DNA of 64,000 nt. Source: GWE2-51-13 sp942492825. Lineage in GTDB: Bacteria > Bacillota_I > Bacilli_A > Erysipelotrichales > Erysipelotrichaceae. The notes beneath the pieces are model-generated. The model did not search any database. It had not been told where the DNA came from and saw only the letters and a program-made list of their open reading frames with translations. The translations under genes and the position numbers were made by a program. Below are positions 50,731-59,709 of this stretch, one piece after another. The stretch covers positions 1,488,001 through 1,552,000 of the forward strand of contig OW818635.1 in the NCBI GenBank assembly GCA_942492825.1, written 5' to 3'. The stretch's first letter is position 1. Every line of letters starts with the position of its first letter.

Positions 50731-51426
50731 ATGCATCAACATGAATTTACGCAAGCGCTAGCCAACCTGAACATCGCTTTCACCGCGTTTCAATTCAACC
50801 AATTGGACCGCTATTTCGAACTCTTGACGGAGTGGAACCAGCGCATGAACCTGACCGCGATCACCCAAAAAGAAGAAGTGTTGGAGAAACATTTCCTGGA
50901 TTGTTTACTTTTGGTACCGGCACTTGATAACGTTACTTCGCTGGCGGACGTCGGATCCGGCGCCGGATTTCCCGCGATTCCCTTAGCGATTGCGTTGCCT
51001 GAACTCAAGATAACGATGATCGAGCCGATCGGCAAACGGACCTTGTTTCTTAACGAAGTCATTAAACAACTCGGGTTAACCAATGCGAAGGTCGTCAATC
51101 AACGATCGGAAGAATATGTCAACCAAGGTCATCGCTTTGACGTAGTGACCGCACGCGCGGTCGCGGCGTTACCGATCATACTTGAACTCTGCACCCCGTT
51201 GGCCAAAGTCAACGGACAGGTCATCGCCATGAAAGGAAGTTCGGGACTCGAAGAACTTGAAGCCGCGAAACATGCGATGGAAGTATTAAAACTGACGGTC
51301 GAGAACGTCCGCAAGGAAAGCTTGCCGACGGCTGGATTAAGGTATAACCTCATCTTGAGGAAGAACGGGGAAACGCCCAAAGGGTATCCCCGAAATTTCG
51401 CCCAAATCAAAAAGAAACCGTTGTAG
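50731..51426 (+). CDS. rsmG: 16S rRNA (guanine527-N7) methyltransferase RsmG
   Basis: SAM-dependent methyltransferase (GidB), 231 aa. Motif LADVGSGAGFPAIPLAIALP binds SAM, and VVTARAVAALPIILELC and KVNGQVIAMKGS are the family motifs. The ATG at 50731 follows CACGGAGGAAGACG; the frame upstream runs into the promoter. It begins the rsmG-noc-parA-parB cluster, the order known from B. subtilis. Confidence 0.97.
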   Translation: MHQHEFTQALANLNIAFTAFQFNQLDRYFELLTEWNQRMNLTAITQKEEVLEKHFLDCLLLVPALDNVTSLADVGSGAGFPAIPLAIALPELKITMIEPIGKRTLFLNEVIKQLGLTNAKVVNQRSEEYVNQGHRFDVVTARAVAALPIILELCTPLAKVNGQVIAMKGSSGLEELEAAKHAMEVLKLTVENVRKESLPTAGLRYNLILRKNGETPKGYPRNFAQIKKKPL

Positions 51427-51434
51427 GAGGAAAC

Positions 51435-52205
51435 ATGCGAGAAACCATCGATATACCGGTCGAACAGATCAAGCCCAACCGCTACCAGCCGAGAATGGAT
51501 TTCAATCCGGACTCGTTGATGGAGTTGGCGCAATCGATCCGTGAAAACGGACTGATCCAGCCCATCACCGTCCGTAAGATTGGAAAAGAATATGAAATCA
51601 TCGCCGGCGAACGTCGTTATCGGGCGATGCAGATGGCAGGGTATACCACCGTACCTTGCTTGATCAGTGAAGCTGACGAGATCCAAATGGCGGAGATGGC
51701 GTTGGTGGAAAACCTTCAACGCGAGGATCTGACCGCGATCGAAGAAGCCAAAGCCTATATGAAAATCATGGGCGAGAGCCAATTGACGCAAGAGAAGATC
51801 GCGACTAAGATGGGGAAATCCCAATCGTCGATCGCCAATAAAATCCGGCTTTTACAGTTACCCGAAGAAATCCAACAAGCCGTCAGCGAACGGGTCATCA
51901 CCGAACGTCATGCCCGTGCGCTTCTGAACGTGGTGCCGGAAGAACGTCATGATATGTTTAAGAAGATCGTCGGGATGAACCTCAACGTCCGACAGACCGA
52001 ACAATGGATCGACGGAAAAGTCAAAAAGCATGAGGAAGAATCGAAGAAAGCCCGGACAAAGGGAATCACACGTAACCTGAAGATCGCCGTCAACACGATC
52101 GAGGCGGCCGTCGGGATGATTGAAAAAACCGGTGTGGAAGTCCATAAGAAGATCGACGAGAACGACAAAGAAATCAAAATCACTTTACGTTTTACGAAAA
52201 AGTAG
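51435..52205 (+). CDS. noc: ParB-like nucleoid occlusion protein Noc
   Basis: ParB-family DNA-binding CTP-switch protein, 256 aa. The N-terminal ParB/Sulfiredoxin domain has IKPNRYQPRM and the nucleotide-binding AGERRYRAMQMAG with LVENLQREDLTAIEEA. A HTH follows (LTQEKIATKMGKSQSSIANK) and a C-terminal dimer domain. Noc rather than ParB is inferred from the position after rsmG and before parA-parB. It starts right at the ParB fold and lacks the N-terminal amphipathic helix of B. subtilis Noc. The ribosome binding site AGGAGGAAAC supports this start. Confidence 0.85.
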   Translation: MRETIDIPVEQIKPNRYQPRMDFNPDSLMELAQSIRENGLIQPITVRKIGKEYEIIAGERRYRAMQMAGYTTVPCLISEADEIQMAEMALVENLQREDLTAIEEAKAYMKIMGESQLTQEKIATKMGKSQSSIANKIRLLQLPEEIQQAVSERVITERHARALLNVVPEERHDMFKKIVGMNLNVRQTEQWIDGKVKKHEEESKKARTKGITRNLKIAVNTIEAAVGMIEKTGVEVHKKIDENDKEIKITLRFTKK

Positions 52206-52220
52206 AAAGGAAGGCTGTTC

Positions 52221-53003
52221 ATGGGGAAGGTTATCGCCGTAGCCAATCAAAAAGGGGGAGTCGGTAAAACGACCACCAGTATTAACCTGGCCGCCGGATT
52301 GGCCTATTTGGGGCGGAAGGTCCTGCTTGTGGATTTCGATCCGCAAGGCAACGCCACCCAAGGGGTAGGGGCATCCCGTCAGAACATTAAATACAGTGCG
52401 TATGATGTCCTATTAAATGATGTCAGCGTCGCAAAAGCCAGCGTGGCCATCAAAATGCCTCCGCTGACCTTGGTTCCCGCCACCATCGATTTGGCCGGAG
52501 CCGATTTGGAAATGGTCGAATTTAAAATCGGCCGTGAGAAACTCTTAAAAAATAAACTGGATGAAGTACGCGATACCTTTGACTTCATCATCATCGATTG
52601 CCCACCTTCGTTAGGATTACTCAACACTAACGCGCTGACTGCGGCGGATTCGGTCATCATCCCGGTCCAATGCGAGTACTATGCGTTGGAAGGATTGACC
52701 CAATTGTTATCGACGATCCGGTTGGTCCAGAAACTATTCAATGAGAAACTCTTTATCGAAGGGGTCTTACTTACGATGTTTGATTCGCGTACCCGTTTAA
52801 GCGTGGAAGTCCAACAGGAAGTCCGCAAATATTTCAAGGAACGCGTATATAAGAGTTTCATTCCGCGCAACACCCGCTTATCCGAAGCGCCGTCGCGCGG
52901 ACAATCGATCTTCGAATACGATGTACGTTCCGAAGGAGCACGCGCTTATGCGGCGCTTGCGAAGGAAGTCATCGCCCAAAACGAAGGGGAGAGTGCACAA
53001 TGA
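52221..53003 (+). CDS. parA: chromosome partitioning ATPase ParA (Soj)
   Basis: Deviant-Walker ATPase that forms a dynamic gradient on DNA and moves ParB-parS; 260 aa. KGGVGKTTTSINLAAGLAYL (11-30) is the deviant Walker A, VLLVDFDPQGNATQG the A' motif, and FIIIDCPPSLGLLN the Walker B. AGAAAGGAAGGCTGTTC lies upstream. It is followed by parB with a 4-bp overlap. Confidence 0.96.
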   Translation: MGKVIAVANQKGGVGKTTTSINLAAGLAYLGRKVLLVDFDPQGNATQGVGASRQNIKYSAYDVLLNDVSVAKASVAIKMPPLTLVPATIDLAGADLEMVEFKIGREKLLKNKLDEVRDTFDFIIIDCPPSLGLLNTNALTAADSVIIPVQCEYYALEGLTQLLSTIRLVQKLFNEKLFIEGVLLTMFDSRTRLSVEVQQEVRKYFKERVYKSFIPRNTRLSEAPSRGQSIFEYDVRSEGARAYAALAKEVIAQNEGESAQ

Positions 53004-53866
53004 GCGACAAGAACCGTTTAGGGAAGGGTCTCGGTGCCATTTTCGGCGAAGATGTCAGTTCGGTCTTGGAAGAAATCCAAAAAGGAACGGACGGCGCTTA
53101 TCCGAAAGAAGAAATCGAACTTTCCAAGATTCATCCGAATCCGTATCAGCCGCGTACGACCTTCGACCCTGAAAAGATCGACGAACTCGCCCAATCCATC
53201 GCCCAACACGGCGTCTTTACGCCGGTATTGGTTCGAAAAGCGGTCTTGGGATTTCAACTGATCGCCGGTGAACGACGCGTACGTGCCGCACGTCAGGCGA
53301 ATCTGACAAGCATCCCGGCCATCGTCATGGACTTCAGCGAAGAGGAAATGATGGAAATCTCGTTGGTCGAAAACATCCAGCGTGAAAACCTCAATGTCAT
53401 CGAGGAAGCCAACGCCTACGGAATGTTGATCGATCGTATGAATCTTACGCAGGAACAGCTCGCACTAAAAGTCGGGAAAAGCCGCGAACATATCACCAAT
53501 ATTCTGCGTCTACGCAGATTGCCCCAAAGCGTCCAAGATTTGGTCAGCGAAGGGAAATTGACGATGGGTCATGTCCGTCCGTTGATCACGATGAAAGATG
53601 ATGCGCAAATCGAAGCGCTTGCCAAACGTATCGTCAAAGAGAATTTGTCGGTCCGGGCGGTCGAAGCGTTGACGAAGGCAAAAGTCGAACCGGTAGAGGA
53701 AACACCGAAGAATAAGAAAGACTATCGCTATGTCACCGGACTATTACAGACCAAACTTCAAAGCAAGGTCAAAGTCGACGAAGGTAAAATCGTGATTCCG
53801 TTTGCGGATGACGACGAGTTAAACCGCATCTTGGAAATCCTGGGATGTCTGGAAGAAGAAAACTGA
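53000..53866 (+). CDS. parB: chromosome partitioning protein ParB (Spo0J)
   Basis: Binds parS and spreads on DNA as a CTP clamp; 288 aa. N-terminal LGKGLGAIFGED is the ParA-activating peptide. The CTP-binding part has NPYQPRTTF, AGERRVRAARQA and SLVENIQRENLNVIEEA. The HTH LTQEQLALKVGKSREHITN recognises parS, and the C-terminal zipper follows. Its likely parS targets are at 6109-6124 and 7484-7499. Confidence 0.96.
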   Translation: MSDKNRLGKGLGAIFGEDVSSVLEEIQKGTDGAYPKEEIELSKIHPNPYQPRTTFDPEKIDELAQSIAQHGVFTPVLVRKAVLGFQLIAGERRVRAARQANLTSIPAIVMDFSEEEMMEISLVENIQRENLNVIEEANAYGMLIDRMNLTQEQLALKVGKSREHITNILRLRRLPQSVQDLVSEGKLTMGHVRPLITMKDDAQIEALAKRIVKENLSVRAVEALTKAKVEPVEETPKNKKDYRYVTGLLQTKLQSKVKVDEGKIVIPFADDDELNRILEILGCLEEEN

Positions 53867-53905
53867 CACGGGATCCCCGTGTCTTTCAACATTGGAGGTG
53901 TATCC

Positions 53906-55237
53906 ATGTTTAGCGATACCATCGCCGCGATTTCGACCGCGTTAAACGAACAAGCCATTTCGGTCATCCGTATTAGCGGAGACAAGGCGATCGAGATCGT
54001 TTCAGGTTTAACACAAAAAGATTTTCATGCGATCCCTTCTCATCAAGTGACCTATACCTTTATACAGGACCCGCATACCCACGAAACCTTGGATGAATGT
54101 CTGGTCTTCGTCATGAAAGCCCCGCGCTCATATACCGCGGAAGATGTGGCGGAAATCCATTGCCATGGCGGGATCTATATCACCAAACGGATCTTGGCGG
54201 CCGTACTGGAAGCCGGTGCACGATTGGCACGACCGGGTGAATTTACGCAGCGTGCCATGTTGAATGGACGAATCGACCTGACGCAAGCCGAAGCAATTCA
54301 AGATATGATCGAAGCCGATAGTTACCAAAGTGCAAAAATGGCGGTCTCCGGAATCCGCGGATCATTACGCAAACAAATCGAACCCTTACTTGATGAACTT
54401 TTAGGTATCATCGCCAACATTGAAGTAAACATCGACTATCCCGAATATGACGATGTCGAACAACTCACACGAAGCATGGTGCTACCCTTATGCGAAGTTT
54501 GGGAAACGAAGCTTCAAAAACTACTCAAAGATGCGGACTCCGGTCGACAGATGAAAGAAGGGGTCAAAACCGTCATCATCGGAAAACCCAACGTCGGTAA
54601 ATCGAGCTTATTGAACGCGTTACTGGAAGAAGACAAAGCGATCGTCACCGAAATCCCTGGAACGACCCGTGATTTGGTCGAAGGGACGATCCGACTTAAG
54701 AATGTGACCTTGCATCTGATCGATACCGCAGGGATCCGTGAAACGGGCGACTTCATCGAAAAGATCGGGATCGAAAAATCCAAAAAAGCCATGGAAGAAG
54801 CCGAGTTGATTCTATTGGTGTTGGATGCTTCACGTACGATCGATGAAGAAGATGAACTTCTGTTGAATCTTAGCGATCCGACCAAACGAATCATCGTCTA
54901 TAATAAAACCGATCTAAACTCACCTAATACAGGCATCGAAGTCAGCGCGATGAAAGGGGAGATCGACGCCTTGATCCAAGCGATCAACGATCGATACGAG
55001 CTTCATCAGCGTGTGCTAAGTGAAGGCGCACTCGTCAATCAACGTACGATCGGATTGGCGTATCAGTCTTTACATGCGATGCAATCCGCTAAACAAGCCT
55101 TGATCGATGGGATGCCTTTGGACTTAGTGACCGTCGATCTTCAAGATTCGTTTCTACGTTTAAGTGAGATTCTTCATCCGATCGTAAAGGATTTCCTGTT
55201 AGATGAACTCTTTAGCCGTTTCTGTCTCGGAAAGTAG
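53906..55237 (+). CDS. mnmE: tRNA modification GTPase MnmE (TrmE)
   Basis: Partner of MnmG in U34 modification, 443 aa. The N-terminal formyl-THF-binding domain starts SDTIAAISTALNEQAISVIR. The inserted G domain has GKPNVGKSSLLNALL (G1), GTTRD (G2), DTAGIR (G3) and NKTDL (G4). The C-terminal catalytic end FCLGK is present. The ATG at 53906 with TTGGAGGTGTATCC is preferred to an upstream start. It forms an operon with an RDD and a tatD gene. Confidence 0.97.
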   Translation: MFSDTIAAISTALNEQAISVIRISGDKAIEIVSGLTQKDFHAIPSHQVTYTFIQDPHTHETLDECLVFVMKAPRSYTAEDVAEIHCHGGIYITKRILAAVLEAGARLARPGEFTQRAMLNGRIDLTQAEAIQDMIEADSYQSAKMAVSGIRGSLRKQIEPLLDELLGIIANIEVNIDYPEYDDVEQLTRSMVLPLCEVWETKLQKLLKDADSGRQMKEGVKTVIIGKPNVGKSSLLNALLEEDKAIVTEIPGTTRDLVEGTIRLKNVTLHLIDTAGIRETGDFIEKIGIEKSKKAMEEAELILLVLDASRTIDEEDELLLNLSDPTKRIIVYNKTDLNSPNTGIEVSAMKGEIDALIQAINDRYELHQRVLSEGALVNQRTIGLAYQSLHAMQSAKQALIDGMPLDLVTVDLQDSFLRLSEILHPIVKDFLLDELFSRFCLGK

Positions 55238-55246
55238 GTACCCATT

Positions 55247-55684
55247 ATGGAACTTCTCATTCGTCGTATTCTTGCCAACCTCATCGACCATCTCGTCATC
55301 GCGATTCCCGTATTCGTCGTTTCGATTCTCTTTGTGATCTTCTCCATCCTCTTCAGGGTGCTTTTCTGGTTTTTACCTTGGGATTGGATGTTTAAGCATC
55401 CCTTCTGGTCCTTTACCGGATCCATCTCGATCCTTTATATCGCGTACGAATCGATCTCGCTCTATTCGATGAAGACGACCATCGGTAAAAAGATCATGGA
55501 CCTGCATGTCCGCGCCATCGACGGATCCCTTGACGGTTGGACTTGTTTAGTTCGAAGCGTCGTCAAAGAACTTATCTTCAGCGCACCTTTGTTTATTATC
55601 GGTATCTTATCGATCGTTTATACCATCATTGCGGATCCTCATGCATCCTTTCATGATATCGTCGCAAGGACGCGGATATGGTAG
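55247..55684 (+). CDS. RDD-family membrane protein
   Basis: A 145-aa protein with three hydrophobic segments (about 8-32, 60-76, 108-128) and the pattern RRILANLIDHLVIAIPVFV and TIGKKIMDLHVRAIDGS, typical of RDD proteins. The first domain residue of RDD is conserved as Asp in NLIDH. Its cargo or role is not known. The end overlaps tatD by 7 bp. Confidence 0.82.
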   Translation: MELLIRRILANLIDHLVIAIPVFVVSILFVIFSILFRVLFWFLPWDWMFKHPFWSFTGSISILYIAYESISLYSMKTTIGKKIMDLHVRAIDGSLDGWTCLVRSVVKELIFSAPLFIIGILSIVYTIIADPHASFHDIVARTRIW

Positions 55685-56463
55685 CTTGGATCGATAGTCA
55701 TGCGCATTTGACGGATGAATCGTACGATGAGGATCGTGAAGCGATGATCCAACGTGCCAAAGACGCAGGACTTGTTAAAATCCTATTGATCGGCTGCGGA
55801 GTGGAAAACACAAAGCAGGCGATCGCGTTAGCGCAAACGGACGAAATGTTCGACGTAGCGGCAGGGTTTCATCCCGAAGACATCGAAACGATGGATGAAC
55901 ATGCATTTCTAGAAATGGAAGAACTCTGGAAATCACCCAAAATCGTCGCGATCGGTGAAATCGGCTTGGATTACTATTGGCATAAAGAACCCGAACATCG
56001 TCAACTTCAACGGGAAGCGATGATTCGTCAAATCGATAAAGCCAACCAACTGAATGTCCCGGTCATAATCCATAGCCGTGACGCTATGCACGATACCTAT
56101 GAAATCCTGAAGAATCATCCCTGTAAAAAAGCCGGAATCATGCATTGTTACTCGGGAAGCGTCGAAATGGCGCGTGAGCTTGTGAAACTTGGTTATGTCA
56201 TCTCATTGGCCGGTCCGGTCACGTTTAAGAATGCCCACACTCCCAAAGAAGTCGCTAAGGATATCGATGTAAACCATCTCTTGATCGAGACGGATAGTCC
56301 CTATTTGACACCGACGCCCTACCGTGGAAAGCGCAACGAAAGTGCGTACGTGGTCCATGTCGGCGAGGAAATCGCACGCTTAAAAGAGGTCGATATCGAG
56401 CATCTGATGGACACGATGGGTCGAACATATCGTCGTTTATTTCACCCTGAAATGGCGGATTGA
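55678..56463 (+). CDS. tatD: TatD-family metal-dependent hydrolase
   Basis: A 261-aa TIM-barrel hydrolase/3'-5' DNase. DSHAHLTDESYDEDRE gives the first metal site (HxH), and VAIGEIGLDYYWHKEPEHR the metal-bridging Glu. VIIHSRDAMHDTYEIL and IMHCYSGSVEMA have the other His ligands, and IETDSPYLTPTPYRGKRNE the Asp. In B. subtilis yabD (tatD) also lies just before yabE and rnmV, the same order as here. Confidence 0.94.
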   Translation: MVAWIDSHAHLTDESYDEDREAMIQRAKDAGLVKILLIGCGVENTKQAIALAQTDEMFDVAAGFHPEDIETMDEHAFLEMEELWKSPKIVAIGEIGLDYYWHKEPEHRQLQREAMIRQIDKANQLNVPVIIHSRDAMHDTYEILKNHPCKKAGIMHCYSGSVEMARELVKLGYVISLAGPVTFKNAHTPKEVAKDIDVNHLLIETDSPYLTPTPYRGKRNESAYVVHVGEEIARLKEVDIEHLMDTMGRTYRRLFHPEMAD

Positions 56464-56575
56464 AAGCCTTTTCGGGGTGTTTTTTGCGTCAATCTGACAA
56501 CTTTGGAGCGTTGAAATTTGCCAGAATTTTATTTCTGTGGTAAACTTAGCCCGATTTAGGAAAGGAGACTATCCC

Positions 56576-57406
56576 TTGATCAAACTCAAACAGATCATCA
56601 TAGTTTTCTTGGTCATTTCGCTTTCCGCCTGTACGTCTTCCACGAAAACGGAAGAAGCTGTCGTCCTTCAAACATTGACGGGCGAAGCCAAAGCAGCGGA
56701 CTTCAATGATGGATTCATCATGGAAGAAGTCAAGGAAAGCAACGTTCTCGCAAAACAAACAACGGTCGTAAAGGCTGCCGACGCATCACGTACCGGGGTA
56801 TCTTGGTTGATATCCAAAGTTTCAAATGGATCCCCGAAAATTCAAACATCGACATATCGAATCACGTATGACGGATTCGGTAACGTTCTATCCAAAGTAG
56901 TCGTTCCGGATACCACGAAGATCACCGAAGCGGTTCCGGCGGTTTATATGTATGGCGCCAAACCTTCGATCGGTGCGTACTTCAATCCAGGCTTTGCCCG
57001 TTATGGCGCAGACTGCGGCGGTTGTCAACCGTACGCGGATGGCACAGCAGGCATGGCATCGGGACTTCGCGTTTCCACTACCGCCGTCCGTCAAAGCGAT
57101 GGTAGCTGGAAAGAAGGCATTACGTATAACGGTTATTATCTTTTAGCTTCGAGTTCCAGTTTACCGATGTGTACGATCCTCGAGATTTCCAATCATAAGT
57201 ATTCCGGTATGGGATTGACACCTGGAAAACCGTTTAAGGCGATGATCGTCGATCGCGGCGTTTCCGGAACTCTGTTGGACCTATTTGTGGGATCGGAAAA
57301 GAATCTGTCGGCGGTACGTTTGACCGGGAATCAATCCCCGCTCGCGACGATCGTCGGTTTTGCGAGACTGACTAAGAATTCACTTGGACAAAGAATCTGC
57401 AAGTAG
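56576..57406 (+). CDS. secreted lipoprotein with C-terminal 3D/double-psi beta-barrel domain
   Basis: A 276-aa lipoprotein. The start is TTG at 56576 with AAAGGAGACTATCCC, giving signal peptide IIIVFLVISLSAC (lipobox LSAC). A region of unknown structure (about 25-130) precedes the 3D-like domain with YGADCGGCQPYADGTAGMAS, CTILEISNHKYSGMGLTPG and IVDRGVSGTLLDLFVGSEKN. Such domains occur in cell-wall lytic transglycosylase-like proteins. It takes the place of B. subtilis yabE between tatD and rnmV but lacks G5 domains. An earlier frame start at 56537 has no ribosome binding site. Confidence 0.83.
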   Translation: MIKLKQIIIVFLVISLSACTSSTKTEEAVVLQTLTGEAKAADFNDGFIMEEVKESNVLAKQTTVVKAADASRTGVSWLISKVSNGSPKIQTSTYRITYDGFGNVLSKVVVPDTTKITEAVPAVYMYGAKPSIGAYFNPGFARYGADCGGCQPYADGTAGMASGLRVSTTAVRQSDGSWKEGITYNGYYLLASSSSLPMCTILEISNHKYSGMGLTPGKPFKAMIVDRGVSGTLLDLFVGSEKNLSAVRLTGNQSPLATIVGFARLTKNSLGQRICK

Positions 57407-57427
57407 AACCGCGAAAGCGGTTTTTTT
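57407..57427 (+). terminator. terminator after the 3D lipoprotein
   Basis: AACCGC GAAA GCGGTTTTTTT, directly after the stop codon. Confidence 0.85.
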
Positions 57428-57439
57428 GTTGAAGCATGG

Positions 57440-57445
57440 TATAAT
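57440..57445 (+). promoter_or_regulatory. extended -10 box of rnmV-ksgA-ispE
   Basis: TGGTATAATGG, 25 bp before the rnmV start; the same box as in front of tmk. Confidence 0.62.
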
Positions 57446-57469
57446 GGCATACGTAAAAGGAGGATCGCA

Positions 57470-58012
57470 ATGCCCATCCAAGAAATCATCGTCGTTGAAG
57501 GCACGCACGACAGCGCCCTCCTTACTTCGATCCTGGACTGTGAAACGATCGTCACGCATGGATCGACCGTCAGTAAAACGACCCAGAAGTTGATTATAAA
57601 AGCCGCACAATCACGCGGGATCATCATCTTCACCGACCCCGACTCGGCTGGCGAAAGGATCCGTCGTCAGATAACGAAATTGGTTCCGAACGCGAAACAC
57701 GCTTTCTTGCCTCGGAATTTAGCCTTAGGTAAAGGAAAAGTCGGTGTCGAACATGCTTCTCCGAAAGATATCCTTGAGGCATTAGAGAATGTTCAAACTT
57801 TTTGTGAATCAAGCGGGACATTAACGATGACGGATCTGATGGAGTTGCGTCTTTCCGGTCATCCCGACAGTGAAGTGATGCGTAAGAAAGTCTCACAAGC
57901 GTTTCATATTGGAGATTGTAACGCGAAGACTTTTCTAAAACGATGCGATATGTTGAAGATCGATCGAAAACAACTTGAAGACAAGGTGGAGGAACTATGG
58001 AAAAACCGATAA
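57470..58012 (+). CDS. rnmV: ribonuclease M5
   Basis: Toprim-domain endonuclease that matures 5S rRNA; 180 aa. EIIVVEGTHDSALLTSILD carries the catalytic Glu, and IIIFTDPDSAGERIRRQI the DxD of the Toprim fold. PRNLALGKGKVGVEHASPKD is typical of M5. AAAGGAGGATCGCA precedes the ATG. It overlaps ksgA by 16 bp, the conserved rnmV-ksgA pair. Confidence 0.95.
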   Translation: MPIQEIIVVEGTHDSALLTSILDCETIVTHGSTVSKTTQKLIIKAAQSRGIIIFTDPDSAGERIRRQITKLVPNAKHAFLPRNLALGKGKVGVEHASPKDILEALENVQTFCESSGTLTMTDLMELRLSGHPDSEVMRKKVSQAFHIGDCNAKTFLKRCDMLKIDRKQLEDKVEELWKNR

Positions 58013-58842
58013 GCGCCAATGCCCGCACCTTAGCGATCCTTAAGAAACACGGGATGAGCGCGAAAAAAGGATTCGGACAGAATTTCATCATCGATCCTTC
58101 CGTGGTCGAAAAGATCGCCCGGTTAAGTCAGATCGACGCATCCAGTCATGTCATCGAAGTCGGCCCCGGCATCGGCGCATTGACCGAACAACTCGCCAAG
58201 ATCGCCAACTCGGTAACGGCGTTTGAGATCGATCCGCGATGTATCGAAGTATTGGCCGATACGTTGAGTCCGTATCCAAATGTTAAGGTCATTCTAAAAG
58301 ACTTTTTAACGGTAACTACCCACGATCTTCCGGAAGGGGAGTTAACTTTATGCGCGAATCTGCCGTATTATGTCACCACTCCGATCTTGTTTCATATTAT
58401 CGAGAAACTTCCTTCGATCACTTCGTTTACGATTATGGTTCAAAAAGAGGTGGCGGATCGCTTCGTGGCGAAACCTTCCACCAAGGACTATAATGCCTTA
58501 AGTTTGATCGTTCAGACCCTATTCGAAGTGAAAACCGTCATGAACGTATCGAAAGCGGTCTTCTTACCTCGACCCAACGTCGATTCCGCCGTCGTACGTT
58601 TCACGCGAAAAAACACGATACCGGTCGATAATCCCGATCGTTTCTTCAAACTGGTGAAAACAGGGTTTACGCAACGACGTAAAACTCTCGCAAATAATCT
58701 AAAGGAACTCGCATCGACCGAGTTTGTCTTAGCGAAACTCAATCAAGCGAAACTCAATGAAAACATCCGCGCCGAAGCGCTGACATTGGCCGATTTTATC
58801 CGGCTATACGAGGTATGGTATGAAAACGAAAGCGTACGGTAA
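57997..58842 (+). CDS. ksgA: 16S rRNA adenine-N6,N6-dimethyltransferase KsgA (RsmA)
   Basis: Dimethylates A1518 and A1519 of 16S rRNA, 281 aa. KKGFGQNFIIDPSVVEKIA (about 24-42), EVGPGIGALTEQLA (SAM motif I) and ANLPYYVTTPILFHI (motif IV, NLPY) are diagnostic. VFLPRPNVDSAVVRF follows. Its 3' end overlaps ispE by 23 bp. Kasugamycin sensitivity depends on this enzyme in other species. Confidence 0.96.
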   Translation: MEKPISANARTLAILKKHGMSAKKGFGQNFIIDPSVVEKIARLSQIDASSHVIEVGPGIGALTEQLAKIANSVTAFEIDPRCIEVLADTLSPYPNVKVILKDFLTVTTHDLPEGELTLCANLPYYVTTPILFHIIEKLPSITSFTIMVQKEVADRFVAKPSTKDYNALSLIVQTLFEVKTVMNVSKAVFLPRPNVDSAVVRFTRKNTIPVDNPDRFFKLVKTGFTQRRKTLANNLKELASTEFVLAKLNQAKLNENIRAEALTLADFIRLYEVWYENESVR

Positions 58843-59662
58843 AGTAAATCTATGTTTGGATGTGGTCGAAAAACGTCCGGATGGTTACCATGAATTGGAT
58901 AGCGTCATGGTGCCGATCGAAGCTTATGACGAGATCGAATTCACGCTCGCCGAAGAAATGTCGTTTTCCTGTGTGCCAGACATCCGGATTCGACCGGAAA
59001 ACAACTCGATCCTTAAAACATTCGAGAAAATGCGTTCGATTTACGGCTTCAAGGAAAACTATCATATCCATTTAAATAAACGGATCCCTTCGCAAGCCGG
59101 CTTAGGCGGTGGCAGCAGCGATGCGGCGGCCGTCATCAACTGGATCGACCAACACTATCAACTCAACATGAGCGATCAAGAAAAGATCGATATCGGCGTT
59201 AAGATCGGAGCGGATGTTCCGTTCTGTCTGTTTCAACGGCCAGCTCGTGTCAATGGGATCGGCGAGAAACTGCGTTTCTTCGATGTTGGACTAGATCTTT
59301 GGATCGTCCTGGTTCAACCGCATCGCGGCGTCAGTACCCGTCAAGCCTTCGGTACCCTGAATTTCGATATCCTCCAACATCCCGATACGGCCAGCGTCGA
59401 GAACGCGTTGACCAATGATAACTACCCATTATTTCTTGTTTCGATCGGAAATAGTTTGGAAGCCAATGCGATCCGCATGGTTCCCGATATCGCCGCACTT
59501 AAACAAAGACTATTGCGTTTAGGGTGTGATAAGGCGATGATGACCGGAAGCGGATCGGTCGTTATGGGCTTTACGAAATATGAAGAAGTCGCCGATCGTG
59601 CGGTTTCAAATCTAAAACACCAATACCGGTTTGTGGTTAAGACGAAAATTCGAACGAAGTGA
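58820..59662 (+). CDS. ispE: 4-diphosphocytidyl-2-C-methylerythritol kinase
   Basis: GHMP kinase of the MEP isoprenoid pathway, 280 aa. GKVNLCLDVVEKRPDGYHEL is the family start. The ATP-binding loop is PSQAGLGGGSSDAAAVINW, followed by VKIGADVPFCLFQ and the C-terminal MTGSGSVVMGF. It shows that isoprenoids are made by the non-mevalonate route, if the other mep genes exist. It overlaps ksgA by 23 bp. Confidence 0.95.
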   Translation: MKTKAYGKVNLCLDVVEKRPDGYHELDSVMVPIEAYDEIEFTLAEEMSFSCVPDIRIRPENNSILKTFEKMRSIYGFKENYHIHLNKRIPSQAGLGGGSSDAAAVINWIDQHYQLNMSDQEKIDIGVKIGADVPFCLFQRPARVNGIGEKLRFFDVGLDLWIVLVQPHRGVSTRQAFGTLNFDILQHPDTASVENALTNDNYPLFLVSIGNSLEANAIRMVPDIAALKQRLLRLGCDKAMMTGSGSVVMGFTKYEEVADRAVSNLKHQYRFVVKTKIRTK

Positions 59663-59694
59663 CGAATATTTGACGGAAATTTGGTAAAATGAAA

Positions 59695-59700
59695 GTGGAG
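59695..59700 (+). promoter_or_regulatory. extended -10 box before glmU
   Basis: TTGGTAAAATG, TGG-TAAAAT, 10 bp before the start codon; close, so the leader would be very short. A TTGACG lies 19 bp upstream. Confidence 0.4.
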
Positions 59701-59709
59701 GAAACAGAC

